Program-made: the position numbers and the translations under genes | NCBI RefSeq assembly: GCF_000021745.1 | Contig: NC_011666.1 | Location: 3,127,001 to 3,191,000, forward strand | DNA length: 64,000 bases | Origin: Methylocella silvestris BL2 | GTDB lineage: Bacteria > Pseudomonadota > Alphaproteobacteria > Rhizobiales > Beijerinckiaceae | Reading direction: 5' to 3' | Notes under the pieces: generated by a model | The model's database searches: none | What the model was told of the DNA's origin: nothing | What the model saw: only the letters and a program-made list of their open reading frames with translations | Shown here: positions 33,926 to 41,981 of the stretch, piece by piece | How the letters are laid out: each line of letters begins with the position of its first letter | How positions within the stretch are numbered: the first letter of the stretch is position 1

Positions 33926-36016
33926 TTACGGCCTTTTGCTCGGGCCGCGCGGGCGCGAATTGCCAGGGGCGCCTTTACTGGGACCGCCTTTGCCGCCAGG
34001 CCCGCCTCTGCCAGGTGCGTTCCTGCCGGGGCCCCCCTTGCCGGGGCCACCTTTTCCGCGAGGAGGCCCGGACGGTTTTGCGCCCGCGCGCGGGCTGCGC
34101 TCGGCCGATTTGCCGCCGCGCGCGCCGGCCGCGCGTTCGGCTCCCTTGCGGAAATCTCGCGCCGTTTCGCCGGCCCTCTCGCTTCGCGCCGCCTTGTTGC
34201 GGGGCGCGGCTGATTTTTCGTCGCGCCGCTTTGCGGCCCGCGCCTCAAAGCGCTTCGGGCCGCGCGCGGAGACGGAGCTTTCGCGCTCGTCTGCGTTCGC
34301 CGCCGCGCCAGATCGCCCGCCTGCGCGGTGGGGCGCGCCTCTCGGATGCGAACGATCCTTCGTCGAACGCGGCGCCGACGCGCGCGCTCCTTCGCCGCTG
34401 TCTGCGCGCGGAGAACGGTCGCGCGGGCGATCGTCGTCGCGCCGTCCTACCCCAAAAGCTTTTGCGGGAGCGGCTTTGCCGCCGGGCGGCCGGTCGGCGC
34501 GCGCGGGCGTCGCCCTTTTGCCGCGAGGCTCCGTTCCCGCGCCGGCGCTCTCGCGCTTCTTGCGGTCGTCTTCGGCTCCGCCGGCGCGATCGGGGCCGCG
34601 CCGTCTCCCGCCGCCATCGGCGGCAGCGCGGTCACGCAGGCGCGGAGGCGCCTCCTCCCGCGCTTGGCTGCGCCCTGCGCGGCGATCGCGCTCGGCGCTT
34701 TCTCTGGCTGGACGCGGGCCCGCCGTTTTTGGCCGTGGCGCGGCCTCCTCGCGAAAATTCACCTTTGCGGCGACGCGGCGCTCGACGGCCACCGCCCGGC
34801 CGCTGCGATCGGCCGTTTCGCTGCGTTCAATTCGCGTGCGGCCGGCGCCGGGTTCGGACGCTTCCGCGCGGAGCGACGAAATATGTTTGCGCGGGCCGGG
34901 CGCGGGCTTGTTTTTCCGCGGCTGAGCCGGGTCGAAGGCGGCGGGGTCGGGGCCGCGCCGGCGCGCAAGCAGACCGGCGCCTGCCGGGCGGCCGCCGCCT
35001 TCGGCCTTGCGAAACGGGCCGCTGTCTCTGCGCGGCCTTTCCTCGTCGCGAAAGGCCTTTTGATTGCGCAGGGATTTCTGGCGCGGCGGGCGCGGCGCCG
35101 GCTCTTCGGGCGGCGGCGTCAGCGCGTCTCCGGCCGGCCCGACAAAATCCACCGCGGCCGCCTCAGCGAGCGCGGCGCCGAGCTGGTCGCGCAGCACGCG
35201 GGTGCGCACCTCTTCGACTTTGCCCTCTTCAAGGTCGGCGAGCTGGAAGGGACCATAAGAGAGCCGGATCAGCCGGTTGACCTCAAGGCCGAGATGTTCG
35301 AGCACGCGCTTGATTTCGCGATTCTTGCCTTCGCGAAGGCTCATGGTGAGCCAGCAATTGGCGCCCTGGATGCGGTCGAGCGTCGCCTCGATCTGCGCGT
35401 AATCGACCCCCTCGACCGTAACGCCCTGGCGCAGCCGGTCGAGCGTCGGCTGATCGATGCTCCCCTTGGCGCGCACGCGGTATCGCCGCGCCCAGCCGGT
35501 CGCGGGCAGTTCGAGCACGCGCGCGAGGCCGCCGTCATTGGTGAGCAGCAGCAGCCCTTCGGTGTTGATGTCGAGCCGGCCAATGCTGACGAGGCGAGGC
35601 GCTTCGGGCGAATGCTCCCGCACATAATCGAACACGGTCGGGCGCCCTTCCGGATCGTGCTCGGTGGTGACGAGGCCGCGCGGCTTGTGGAACAGGAACA
35701 GGCGGGTGCGGGCGCGTTCGGCGAGCGGCGCTCCGTCGATCAGAATAACATCGTCCGGACCGACATTGATCGCCGGGGAAATCAGAATCGCGCCGTTCAG
35801 GGCGACCCGGCCTTCGCTGATCAAGGTCTCCGCGTCGCGGCGCGAACAGGCGCCGGCGCGGGCGATGACTTTGGCGATCCGCTCCGGCGCGGCGTCCGGG
35901 GCTGCCGCGTCGGCCTGCGCCTTCGCGGGCCGCGGTTTTTCGACAAGGGGAGCCAATCTTGTCCGTGGCCGACGGGCGCCCTGAGAGGGGCGGTCTTTGT
36001 TTGAAGCATCGCGCAT
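33926..36016 (-). CDS. 23S rRNA pseudouridine synthase (RluB/RsuA family) with very long basic tail
   Basis: Pseudouridine synthase of about 696 residues from the ATG at 36016. An S4 RNA-binding domain (RIAKVIARAGACSRRDAETL) is followed by the RsuA/RluB catalytic domain with the aspartate in SIGRLDINTEGLLLLTNDGG, plus YRVRAKGSIDQPTLDRL and LREGKNREIKRVLEHLGLEV. The enzyme ends near residue 290. The remaining roughly 400 residues are low-complexity Arg/Ala/Pro/Gly/Lys sequence with RGG-like runs near the end (GGPGKGGPGRNAPG). Such tails occur in alphaproteobacterial members and probably bind RNA, but this one is longer than the enzyme. An extension upstream to 36154 is not supported. It is coupled to rsmD. 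Confidence 0.9.
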   Translation of the reverse strand: MRDASNKDRPSQGARRPRTRLAPLVEKPRPAKAQADAAAPDAAPERIAKVIARAGACSRRDAETLISEGRVALNGAILISPAINVGPDDVILIDGAPLAERARTRLFLFHKPRGLVTTEHDPEGRPTVFDYVREHSPEAPRLVSIGRLDINTEGLLLLTNDGGLARVLELPATGWARRYRVRAKGSIDQPTLDRLRQGVTVEGVDYAQIEATLDRIQGANCWLTMSLREGKNREIKRVLEHLGLEVNRLIRLSYGPFQLADLEEGKVEEVRTRVLRDQLGAALAEAAAVDFVGPAGDALTPPPEEPAPRPPRQKSLRNQKAFRDEERPRRDSGPFRKAEGGGRPAGAGLLARRRGPDPAAFDPAQPRKNKPAPGPRKHISSLRAEASEPGAGRTRIERSETADRSGRAVAVERRVAAKVNFREEAAPRPKTAGPRPARESAERDRRAGRSQAREEAPPRLRDRAAADGGGRRRGPDRAGGAEDDRKKRESAGAGTEPRGKRATPARADRPPGGKAAPAKAFGVGRRDDDRPRDRSPRADSGEGARASAPRSTKDRSHPRGAPHRAGGRSGAAANADERESSVSARGPKRFEARAAKRRDEKSAAPRNKAARSERAGETARDFRKGAERAAGARGGKSAERSPRAGAKPSGPPRGKGGPGKGGPGRNAPGRGGPGGKGGPSKGAPGNSRPRGPSKRP

Positions 36017-36152
36017 GCGCTCCAATAGCAGACTCCGTCTCCAAAGGGGAGCAATAGGCGCGTAAAAGCTTTGGCGCGACGAACTTGAGCTTGCGCCCGC
36101 CAAAGAGATATCGTCCGAAGGAGCGCGGCCAAAAAATGCGAGCGAAACGATC

Positions 36153-36614
36153 ATGAGCCTTTATCTCCTCGCCTTCCTGATTGGCGTTGTCGCCGGATTG
36201 CGCTCGTTTCTGCCGCTGGCGGCGACGGGCCTTGCGGCGCATGCGGGACTGCTGTCGCTGCAGGGCGGCCCCCTCGCTTTTCTTGGCAATGCCGTCGTCG
36301 CCTATATTCTGGCGGGTCTCGCGCTGGCCGAACTCGTCGCCGACAAGCTGCCGCAGATCCCGAACCGGAAGACGCCGGGGCCATTCGTATTCCGGATCGT
36401 TTCTGGCTCCGTTTGCGGAGCGGCGATCGGGGCGCAGGGCGGCGCGCTGGTCGGCGGCCTCATCGCCGGCGCGCTCGGCGCCGTTGCCGGCACTTTGGGC
36501 GGCGCCGCAGTGAGGGCCCGGCTGGCGGACGCCTTCGGCAGGGATTGGCCGGCGGCGCTGCTTGAGGACGCGGTCGCGATCCTCATCGCCGTGCTGGTGG
36601 TGAAATCGGCATGA
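36153..36614 (+). CDS. DUF4126 family membrane protein
   Basis: A 153-residue inner-membrane protein of the DUF4126 family; function unknown. It has an N-terminal hydrophobic helix (YLLAFLIGVVAGLRSFLPLA), a second helix near NAVVAYILAGLALAELVADK, the conserved segment KLPQIPNRKTPGPFVFRIVS, and a glycine-rich pair of helices (GGLIAGALGAVAGTLGGAAV) before the final ILIAVLVVKSA. Its stop overlaps the start of the flavin oxidoreductase gene (ATGA), so the two are co-translated. It diverges from the pseudouridine synthase gene with a gap of about 136 bases. Confidence 0.85.
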   Translation: MSLYLLAFLIGVVAGLRSFLPLAATGLAAHAGLLSLQGGPLAFLGNAVVAYILAGLALAELVADKLPQIPNRKTPGPFVFRIVSGSVCGAAIGAQGGALVGGLIAGALGAVAGTLGGAAVRARLADAFGRDWPAALLEDAVAILIAVLVVKSA

Positions 36615-37987
36615 GCGCGCGGTTCGACGCCATCGTCATCGGCGCGGGGCAGGCTGGGCCGCCGCTCGCGGAGCGCATGACGAAAGCTGGAATGAAGGTC
36701 GCTGTCATCGAGCGGAGCCGTTTTGGCGGCACCTGCGTCAACACCGGCTGCATGCCGACCAAGGCCCTCGTCGCCAGCGCCTATGCCGCGCATCTTGCCG
36801 GGCGCGGCGCCGATTTCGGTTTCGCCGCCGGCGAGGTCCGCGTCGACATGAAGGCCGTGGCGGCCCGCGCCGGCGCGATTTCCGCGAGGGCGAGCGCCGG
36901 GGTCGAATCCTGGCTGCGGCGCATGGACAATTGCGTGGTCTACCAGGGCTCGGCGCGCTTTGAATCGCCGGGGAAAGTCCGTGTCGGCGCGGATCTGCTG
37001 GAAGCCGACCGCATCTTCATCAATGTCGGCGCAAGGGCGGCGACGCCGCATATGCCGGGCATCGACCAGATTTCCTATCTGACCAATTCCTCCATGGTGC
37101 GGCTCGATGTTCTGCCGAGCCATCTGGCGATCATCGGCGGCAGCTACATCGGCCTTGAATTCGCGCAGATCTATCGCCGCTTCGGGGCCAAGGTGACGGT
37201 GGTTGAAATGGCGCCGCGCCTTGTCTCGCGCGAGGACTCCGACGTCTCCGCCGCCATCAAATCGATGCTCGAAAGCGAGGGCGTCGATTTTCGCGTGGAC
37301 GCCGAGTGCATTCGCTTCGCGCGGCGGGGCGAAGATATTCTGGTCGGCGTCAACTGCCTTGCAGGCGAGCCGGAAATCGCCTGCTCCCATGTGCTTCTGG
37401 CGATCGGACGGCGGCCGAACACGGACGATCTCGGGCTCGACGCGACGGGGGTCGCGATGGACGCGCGGGGCCATATTATCGTCGACGATCAATTGCGGGC
37501 CAGCGTCCCCGGCGTCTGGGCGCTTGGCGAATGCAACGGGCGCGGCGCCTTTACCCATACCGCCTACAATGATTTCGAGATCGTCGCGGCGAACCTGCTC
37601 GACCATGATCCGCGCCGGGTCAGCGAGCGGATCGAAGCCTATGCGCTCTATGTCGATCCGCCCTATGCCAAGATTGGAATGAGCGTCGCCGCGGCCAAAG
37701 CCTCGGGGCGGCGGGTGCTGGTGGGCGAGCGGCCGATGACGCGGGTTGGCCGCGCCGTCGAGAAAGGCGAAACCACCGGCTTCATGCGGATCCTGGTCGA
37801 CGCCGACAGCCGGGAAATACTTGGCGCCGCCATTTTTGGAACCGGCGGCGACGAGGCGATCCATTGCGTTCTGGACCTCATGTACGCAAAGGCGCCCTAT
37901 TCGACGCTGCAACGCGCCGTCCATATTCACCCGACGGTGTCTGAATTGTTGCCGACTCTGCTTGGAGAGCTGAAGCCGCTTGCCTGA
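36611..37987 (+). CDS. FAD-dependent pyridine nucleotide-disulfide oxidoreductase (mercuric reductase-like)
   Basis: Flavoprotein of 458 residues in the class I disulfide oxidoreductase family. FAD-binding GAGQAGPPLAERM at the N-terminus, redox-active disulfide GGTCVNTGCMPTKALV, NAD(P)H-binding IIGGSYIGLEFAQIY, second FAD contact GVWALGECNG, and the C-terminal dimer interface with the family HIHPTVSELLPTLL. It lacks the N-terminal metal-binding domain and C-terminal cysteine pair of true MerA. It also lacks a lipoamide-dehydrogenase context, so the substrate is open. It is co-translated with DUF4126. The downstream neighbour is a convergent [2Fe-2S] protein. Confidence 0.88.
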   Translation: MSARFDAIVIGAGQAGPPLAERMTKAGMKVAVIERSRFGGTCVNTGCMPTKALVASAYAAHLAGRGADFGFAAGEVRVDMKAVAARAGAISARASAGVESWLRRMDNCVVYQGSARFESPGKVRVGADLLEADRIFINVGARAATPHMPGIDQISYLTNSSMVRLDVLPSHLAIIGGSYIGLEFAQIYRRFGAKVTVVEMAPRLVSREDSDVSAAIKSMLESEGVDFRVDAECIRFARRGEDILVGVNCLAGEPEIACSHVLLAIGRRPNTDDLGLDATGVAMDARGHIIVDDQLRASVPGVWALGECNGRGAFTHTAYNDFEIVAANLLDHDPRRVSERIEAYALYVDPPYAKIGMSVAAAKASGRRVLVGERPMTRVGRAVEKGETTGFMRILVDADSREILGAAIFGTGGDEAIHCVLDLMYAKAPYSTLQRAVHIHPTVSELLPTLLGELKPLA

Positions 37988-38009
37988 TCAGATCCCGCCT
38001 TTGCGGACG

Positions 38010-38363
38010 CTATTCGGCGGCGATCAGGGCGATCGCGTCGCCAGGCAGGGCGGGCGCGCCTATGGCGATGTCGAGGGAGAAATCATTGTCCGCCCGGCAC
38101 GGCCCGGGGCAATTGGGGTCGCACTCGGCGTGATCATGCTCATGTGCGGCGCTGGAGCCATGGCCATGGCCGCCTAAGCGGCGCGCGTCGAGCGCTTCAT
38201 TGATGATCTTGCGAACGGTCCTGAAGCAGCGTCCGCAATTGGGGCTGCAACCGAGGCATTTGTAGACCGCTGTCGGCGTCCGCGGCGACACTGCGCCGCC
38301 CATCGCGTCGACCGCAGATTTGATCGTCATGTCGCTCAAAACGTTGCAGGAACACACAATCAT
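38010..38363 (-). CDS. Bacterioferritin-associated ferredoxin-like [2Fe-2S] protein with His/Cys-rich tail
   Basis: A 117-residue Bfd-type protein. The first 60 residues hold the four Fe-S cysteines of the BFD fold: MIVCSCNVLSD (CxC) and CLGCSPNCGRC. Bfd reduces bacterioferritin to release stored iron. Unlike ordinary Bfd (about 60-70 residues), this protein continues with a histidine- and cysteine-rich stretch (GGHGHGSSAAHEHDHAECDP, then NCPGPC) and an acidic end, likely to bind metal. The ATG at 38363 gives the canonical start; the longer frame adds an unrelated leader. A palindrome resembling the alphaproteobacterial iron control element lies about 145 bases upstream. No bacterioferritin gene is adjacent. 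Confidence 0.85.
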   Translation of the reverse strand: MIVCSCNVLSDMTIKSAVDAMGGAVSPRTPTAVYKCLGCSPNCGRCFRTVRKIINEALDARRLGGHGHGSSAAHEHDHAECDPNCPGPCRADNDFSLDIAIGAPALPGDAIALIAAE

Positions 38364-38505
38364 CGACACACCAAGGCTGACGCCAGCTAGGCCCAATTCA
38401 GAGCTAGGCAAATTGCGAGCCAAGCCCATTTAACGCTTGCCCAACTCCGCGAGCGACGCGAGAGCAATACCGCAAAAGCCCCCTATTTGCAACGCGTAAG
38501 CAAAG

Positions 38506-38522
38506 TTTAGACTGACTCTATA
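38506..38522 (-). promoter_or_regulatory. Iron control element-like (Irr/ICE) palindrome upstream of the Bfd-like gene
   Basis: TTTAGA-N5-TCTATA matches 11 of 12 positions of the published Rhizobiales iron control element TTTAGA-N5-TCTAAA, with identical spacing. It sits in an AT-rich 270-base intergenic stretch upstream of the Bfd-like gene only; the other flanking gene ends here. Irr or a related iron regulator is the expected binder. Promoter hexamers are not clear. Confidence 0.5.
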
Positions 38523-38630
38523 AAGTGATATTCGCAGCCTGTTAGTTTAAAATGGTTCAAAATACTAGGGTCGCAAGCTAACCCAAATCTTGTGGCCAAT
38601 GTGTGCGATTCCTTACACTCGCCGCGTTGC

Positions 38631-40511
38631 TTATCTGTCGATCCGGAACGAGCGCACCGTCGCCGCGAGCGTCAATCCGCTGCGCTCGGCTTCCGCCAGG
38701 ATCTGCGGAAACAGCTTCGCCGCCGGCGCGCCCGCGGGCGTCAGCTTCAGGGCGGGCAGCGGCTTGGCGGCGGCGATCGCGATCACGAGCTGCAATTTCC
38801 CGCCGCCGAGCTCGGCGCCCGGCCGCGCGGTGAACGAGGGTGGATCGTCGCGCGCCGCGCGAAGCATCGCCGCCGGGCGTGCGACGCCGTCGTCGCCGAC
38901 GATGAGAACGCTCGCCTCGCGTCCGTCGCTTCCGGCGACGGAGCCGGAGATTTGCTGGCCCGCGCGCAGAGACGCGGTCGCAATATCAAGCTTGATCGGC
39001 GCGGCCGGCGTATTGCGCAGTTCATTCAGGAAGGAGATGGCCGGGCATTGGCCGGGCGCAATCTGCCTGACGCCGATGTCCGCCTCGCGGCCGGCCGTCT
39101 GCCGCAACGTCTCGTCCAGGCTGCGGAAGGGCGCGGAGGATAGCCCAAAACCTTCGATCGCCGGCGCATTGTCGGCGAGAACGACGGGTTTCGCGAAGAA
39201 GCAGTCGCCGCCGTCATATTGGCCGAGCGCCTTGGTCAGCGCCGCGAGGGATGTGCGGCGGGCCACCTCTGTGGCGGCGTCCGAGGCGGGCGCCGGGGCG
39301 ACGCGGTCGGGCTCGACCGTGGCGAGATTCAGCGGCGCAAGGCCCGGCCTGACCGGGCTTACATCCGCAGGCGCGGCGGCGGCCTGCGGGCGCCCCAGGG
39401 CCGCCGGATTGTCGTCGGCGGGCGGCGACGGCTTTGGCGCGCGGGCCGGCGGCGCGCTGTCGCTTTGCAGCACCGGCGCCGGACGGTCGACGGTCTGGGG
39501 CGGACGCAGCGTTTCGTAAAGGGTCGGAATCGCCGCGGCGACCGCGATCAGGGCGAGTCCGCCGACGACCGCCGTAACCCGGCCGAACGTGACTTTCATC
39601 CCCTGTTTCGGCAGCGGGAGCGCGGGCGCGGCGCGGATCCGCGCGCGCTGCGGCATGACCGTCCCCACCTTCCAGGCGGCGACCTCAGCCATCGAGGCCG
39701 GCCGATCGTCCGGGTTCGGCTGCAGCATGTGCTCGATCAACGGCCGCAGCCGTTCGTCGATCGGGCCGAGTTCCGGCACAGCGCGGCGCTTCTCGATGAC
39801 GTCGACATGATTGCCGCCCATGTCGATCGGGCCGTTGCGCAACGCCTCCGCCAGCACGAGCCCCAGACTGTAGATGTCGGATTTCGGCGTGATCTCGCCG
39901 CCGTAGAGGCCAAGCTGCTCGGGCGAGACGTAATTATATTTTCCGGCGAAGCCGGCGCCGATCACCGTCCCCTCATCGTCGAGCCGGGTCGAACGGGCGA
40001 TGCCGAAATCGATGATCTTGGCGCGGCTCATGTCGCCGCCGGGAATGATGATATTGTCCGGCGAGACGTCGCGATGAACGATGCCGCGCTCATGCGCCGC
40101 GTTGAGCCCGGCGGCGATGCGCTGCATCAGCCGATAGACTGCCTCGAAGGCGAGCGGGCCGCCGCGCAGCATCGCCGAAAGCGACTGCCCGTCGACATAT
40201 TCCATCGCCAGATAGGGCCGCTCCAGCACCGGGTCGACCGTAAACACATAATAGCGGACGATGGCCTCGTGATAGAGGTTGTGCAGCGCCGAGGCCTCCC
40301 GGCGAAACAGCGCGAACGCCGCTTCGGCTTCGGCGAGATCCGAACGGATCAGCTTGATCGCGACGATGTCGCCGGTCTGGATCGCGTGGCCTTTGTAGAT
40401 TTCACCCATGCCGCCGGCGGCGATCGGCTCGTCGATTTCATATATGCCGTTGAGCTGCGTCCCGGCCGGAATGATTGGCCGGGTCGACCCGAAGGTCGCG
40501 GCATGATTCAT
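38631..40511 (-). CDS. ppkA: T6SS-associated serine/threonine protein kinase PpkA
   Basis: Hanks-type kinase of 626 residues and last gene of the T6SS operon. The kinase domain spans about residues 20-290: glycine loop AAGGMGEIYK, ATP lysine in VAIKL (K53), catalytic loop HRDVSPDNIII (D148), DFG at 168-170, and SPEQ. One transmembrane helix (ALIAVAAAIPTLYE region, about residue 320) follows. Then comes a Pro/Ala-rich linker and a periplasmic C-terminal domain ending in LTLAATVRSFRIDR. In other bacteria PpkA phosphorylates Fha or TssL to switch on secretion. The start overlaps the pppA stop (ATGA), so kinase and phosphatase are made together. Confidence 0.9.
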   Translation of the reverse strand: MNHAATFGSTRPIIPAGTQLNGIYEIDEPIAAGGMGEIYKGHAIQTGDIVAIKLIRSDLAEAEAAFALFRREASALHNLYHEAIVRYYVFTVDPVLERPYLAMEYVDGQSLSAMLRGGPLAFEAVYRLMQRIAAGLNAAHERGIVHRDVSPDNIIIPGGDMSRAKIIDFGIARSTRLDDEGTVIGAGFAGKYNYVSPEQLGLYGGEITPKSDIYSLGLVLAEALRNGPIDMGGNHVDVIEKRRAVPELGPIDERLRPLIEHMLQPNPDDRPASMAEVAAWKVGTVMPQRARIRAAPALPLPKQGMKVTFGRVTAVVGGLALIAVAAAIPTLYETLRPPQTVDRPAPVLQSDSAPPARAPKPSPPADDNPAALGRPQAAAAPADVSPVRPGLAPLNLATVEPDRVAPAPASDAATEVARRTSLAALTKALGQYDGGDCFFAKPVVLADNAPAIEGFGLSSAPFRSLDETLRQTAGREADIGVRQIAPGQCPAISFLNELRNTPAAPIKLDIATASLRAGQQISGSVAGSDGREASVLIVGDDGVARPAAMLRAARDDPPSFTARPGAELGGGKLQLVIAIAAAKPLPALKLTPAGAPAAKLFPQILAEAERSGLTLAATVRSFRIDR

Positions 40512-41296
40512 CGCGGCGTCCAGCGCGCCTTCGGCGCCCCATCCTGCGCGAAGACGATGGTCGATCCCATCGGCGCATAGCGGGCGATAACGACGGTGAC
40601 ATTATCGGAGGCGCCGCGCTCGAGCGTCAGCGCGACCAGCCTGTCGCAGGCCGTCTGCGGCGGATTGAGCCGCACCAGATCAAGGATTTCCACATCGCTC
40701 ACATGGGTCGTCAGCCCGTCGCTGCAGATGACGAAGCGATCGTCTTTCTCGAGCACCCCTTGAGCGATTTCAAGGTCGAGCTCGTGATAGACGCCGACGG
40801 CGCGCGTAATGACGTTGCGGCGCGGCCAGGTCTGCGCCTCCTCCGCGGTCAGCACGCCCTCGGCGATCAGTTCGGCGACCTCGGTGTGGTCGCGCGAAAG
40901 CTGCTGAATCTTGCCCTGGCGCACGAGATAAATGCGGCTGTCGCCAGACCAGACGCAGGCATAGTAGCCCTCCCAGGCGAGTACGGCGGCGATGGTCGCG
41001 CCGATGACGATGCCGCCGCGCTCATCCGCAATTTCGAGCAGCCTGGCGTTGGCGCGCGCCAGCCTGTCGCGGCAGCGCTGCAACAGATCTGCGACCGAAG
41101 CGGGCTCAGCCACATTGGCGAGCTGCTCGACTACGATCGAGCTTGCGAGCCGCCCGGCCTCGTGTCCGCCCATGCCGTCCGCCACGGCGAATACGCCGCG
41201 CTCCGGCAGCAGCAAAAATGCGTCTTCATTTTCGAGCCGCACCTTGCCGACATCTGAGGCGGCGCCGCATTCGAATTTCGGCGAAATCTCTTTCAT
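40508..41296 (-). CDS. pppA: T6SS-associated PP2C-type protein phosphatase PppA
   Basis: Metal-dependent serine/threonine phosphatase of 262 residues from the ATG at 41296. PP2C motifs are VRLENEDAFLL, VFAVADGMGGHEAGR (metal aspartate about D40), WSGDSRIYLVRQG, VICSDGLTTHV and ERGASDNVTVVIARY. It starts five bases after the tagF stop and overlaps ppkA by four bases. In known T6SS, PppA removes the phosphate placed by PpkA and resets the system. The longer frame upstream of 41296 runs antisense-like through tagF and is not used. Confidence 0.92.
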   Translation of the reverse strand: MKEISPKFECGAASDVGKVRLENEDAFLLLPERGVFAVADGMGGHEAGRLASSIVVEQLANVAEPASVADLLQRCRDRLARANARLLEIADERGGIVIGATIAAVLAWEGYYACVWSGDSRIYLVRQGKIQQLSRDHTEVAELIAEGVLTAEEAQTWPRRNVITRAVGVYHELDLEIAQGVLEKDDRFVICSDGLTTHVSDVEILDLVRLNPPQTACDRLVALTLERGASDNVTVVIARYAPMGSTIVFAQDGAPKARWTPR

Positions 41297-41301
41297 GGCG
41301 C

Positions 41302-41976
41302 TTATCCGGGTTGCGTAACCGTTTGGAGCGGGGCGTCCTGTGCGGCCTCGTCTGGCGGGCGGCGGCTCAGCATATCGGCGAAGGCGGACTCGGGGGGCAT
41401 CCCGATCTGCGCCAGGACGAGCGGCGGGAAGGCCGGGCCGCCGATCGTCCACCAGAAACTCGCTTCGCCCGGCGCGCAATCCTGCAATTCCGCGCGCATC
41501 TGCGCGAAGGCGCCGGCGAGCGCGGCTGCGTTTTCATCGAGCGCGGGAGAGGCGCAAAGGGTTTTGAGACGCGCCAAAAGCGTTGGAAAAGGCGCCTCGG
41601 GATCCAGCGCGTCGAGCAACAATTGCTCGACGCTCGCAAACCAGAGCTCGCGAGGATCGACGTCGGGGGGATCAACCTTCTCCTCCTTGTCGGAGGCGAC
41701 GCCGATCAGCGTCAGCGGATACATGCGGCCGATCGCGTCGACAGACGGCATCAAAGCGCCGATGAAGGCCTCGCCGCAAAGCGCCGGGCCGAGCCAGAAC
41801 CGCCAGATCGGCGCGGAATTGAAGGCCTCGGCCCATTCTTCCTCGGAGCCGCGCGCGCGGCCGAAGGCGAGGCCCTGTTCGATCCAGGGCTCCCACAGGC
41901 GCAGGAAAGCGCGCGGGGCCGAAACGGCGATGAAATCGCGCTTCGACGGCAGTTTGCCATAAAGGCCGCAGCGCAT
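41302..41976 (-). CDS. tagF: Type VI secretion system-associated protein TagF
   Basis: TagF (ImpM) domain protein of 224 residues: CGLYGKLPSKRDFIAVSAPR, FLRLWEPWIEQGLAFGR, APIWRFWLGPALCGEAF and GRMYPLTLIGVAS are all typical. TagF represses T6SS assembly post-translationally in Pseudomonas and Agrobacterium. The ATG at 41976 lies five bases after the tssM stop. The neighbouring pppA and ppkA complete the regulatory module. In some species TagF is fused to PppA; here they are separate genes. Confidence 0.92.
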   Translation of the reverse strand: MRCGLYGKLPSKRDFIAVSAPRAFLRLWEPWIEQGLAFGRARGSEEEWAEAFNSAPIWRFWLGPALCGEAFIGALMPSVDAIGRMYPLTLIGVASDKEEKVDPPDVDPRELWFASVEQLLLDALDPEAPFPTLLARLKTLCASPALDENAAALAGAFAQMRAELQDCAPGEASFWWTIGGPAFPPLVLAQIGMPPESAFADMLSRRPPDEAAQDAPLQTVTQPG

Positions 41977-41981
41977 GGCGA

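Noticed and set aside
33804..36004. Long plus-strand frames (up to 558 codons) opposite the pseudouridine synthase gene
   Set aside because: They mirror the Arg/Ala/Gly-rich tail of the real gene and its conserved catalytic part; composition explains the lack of stops.
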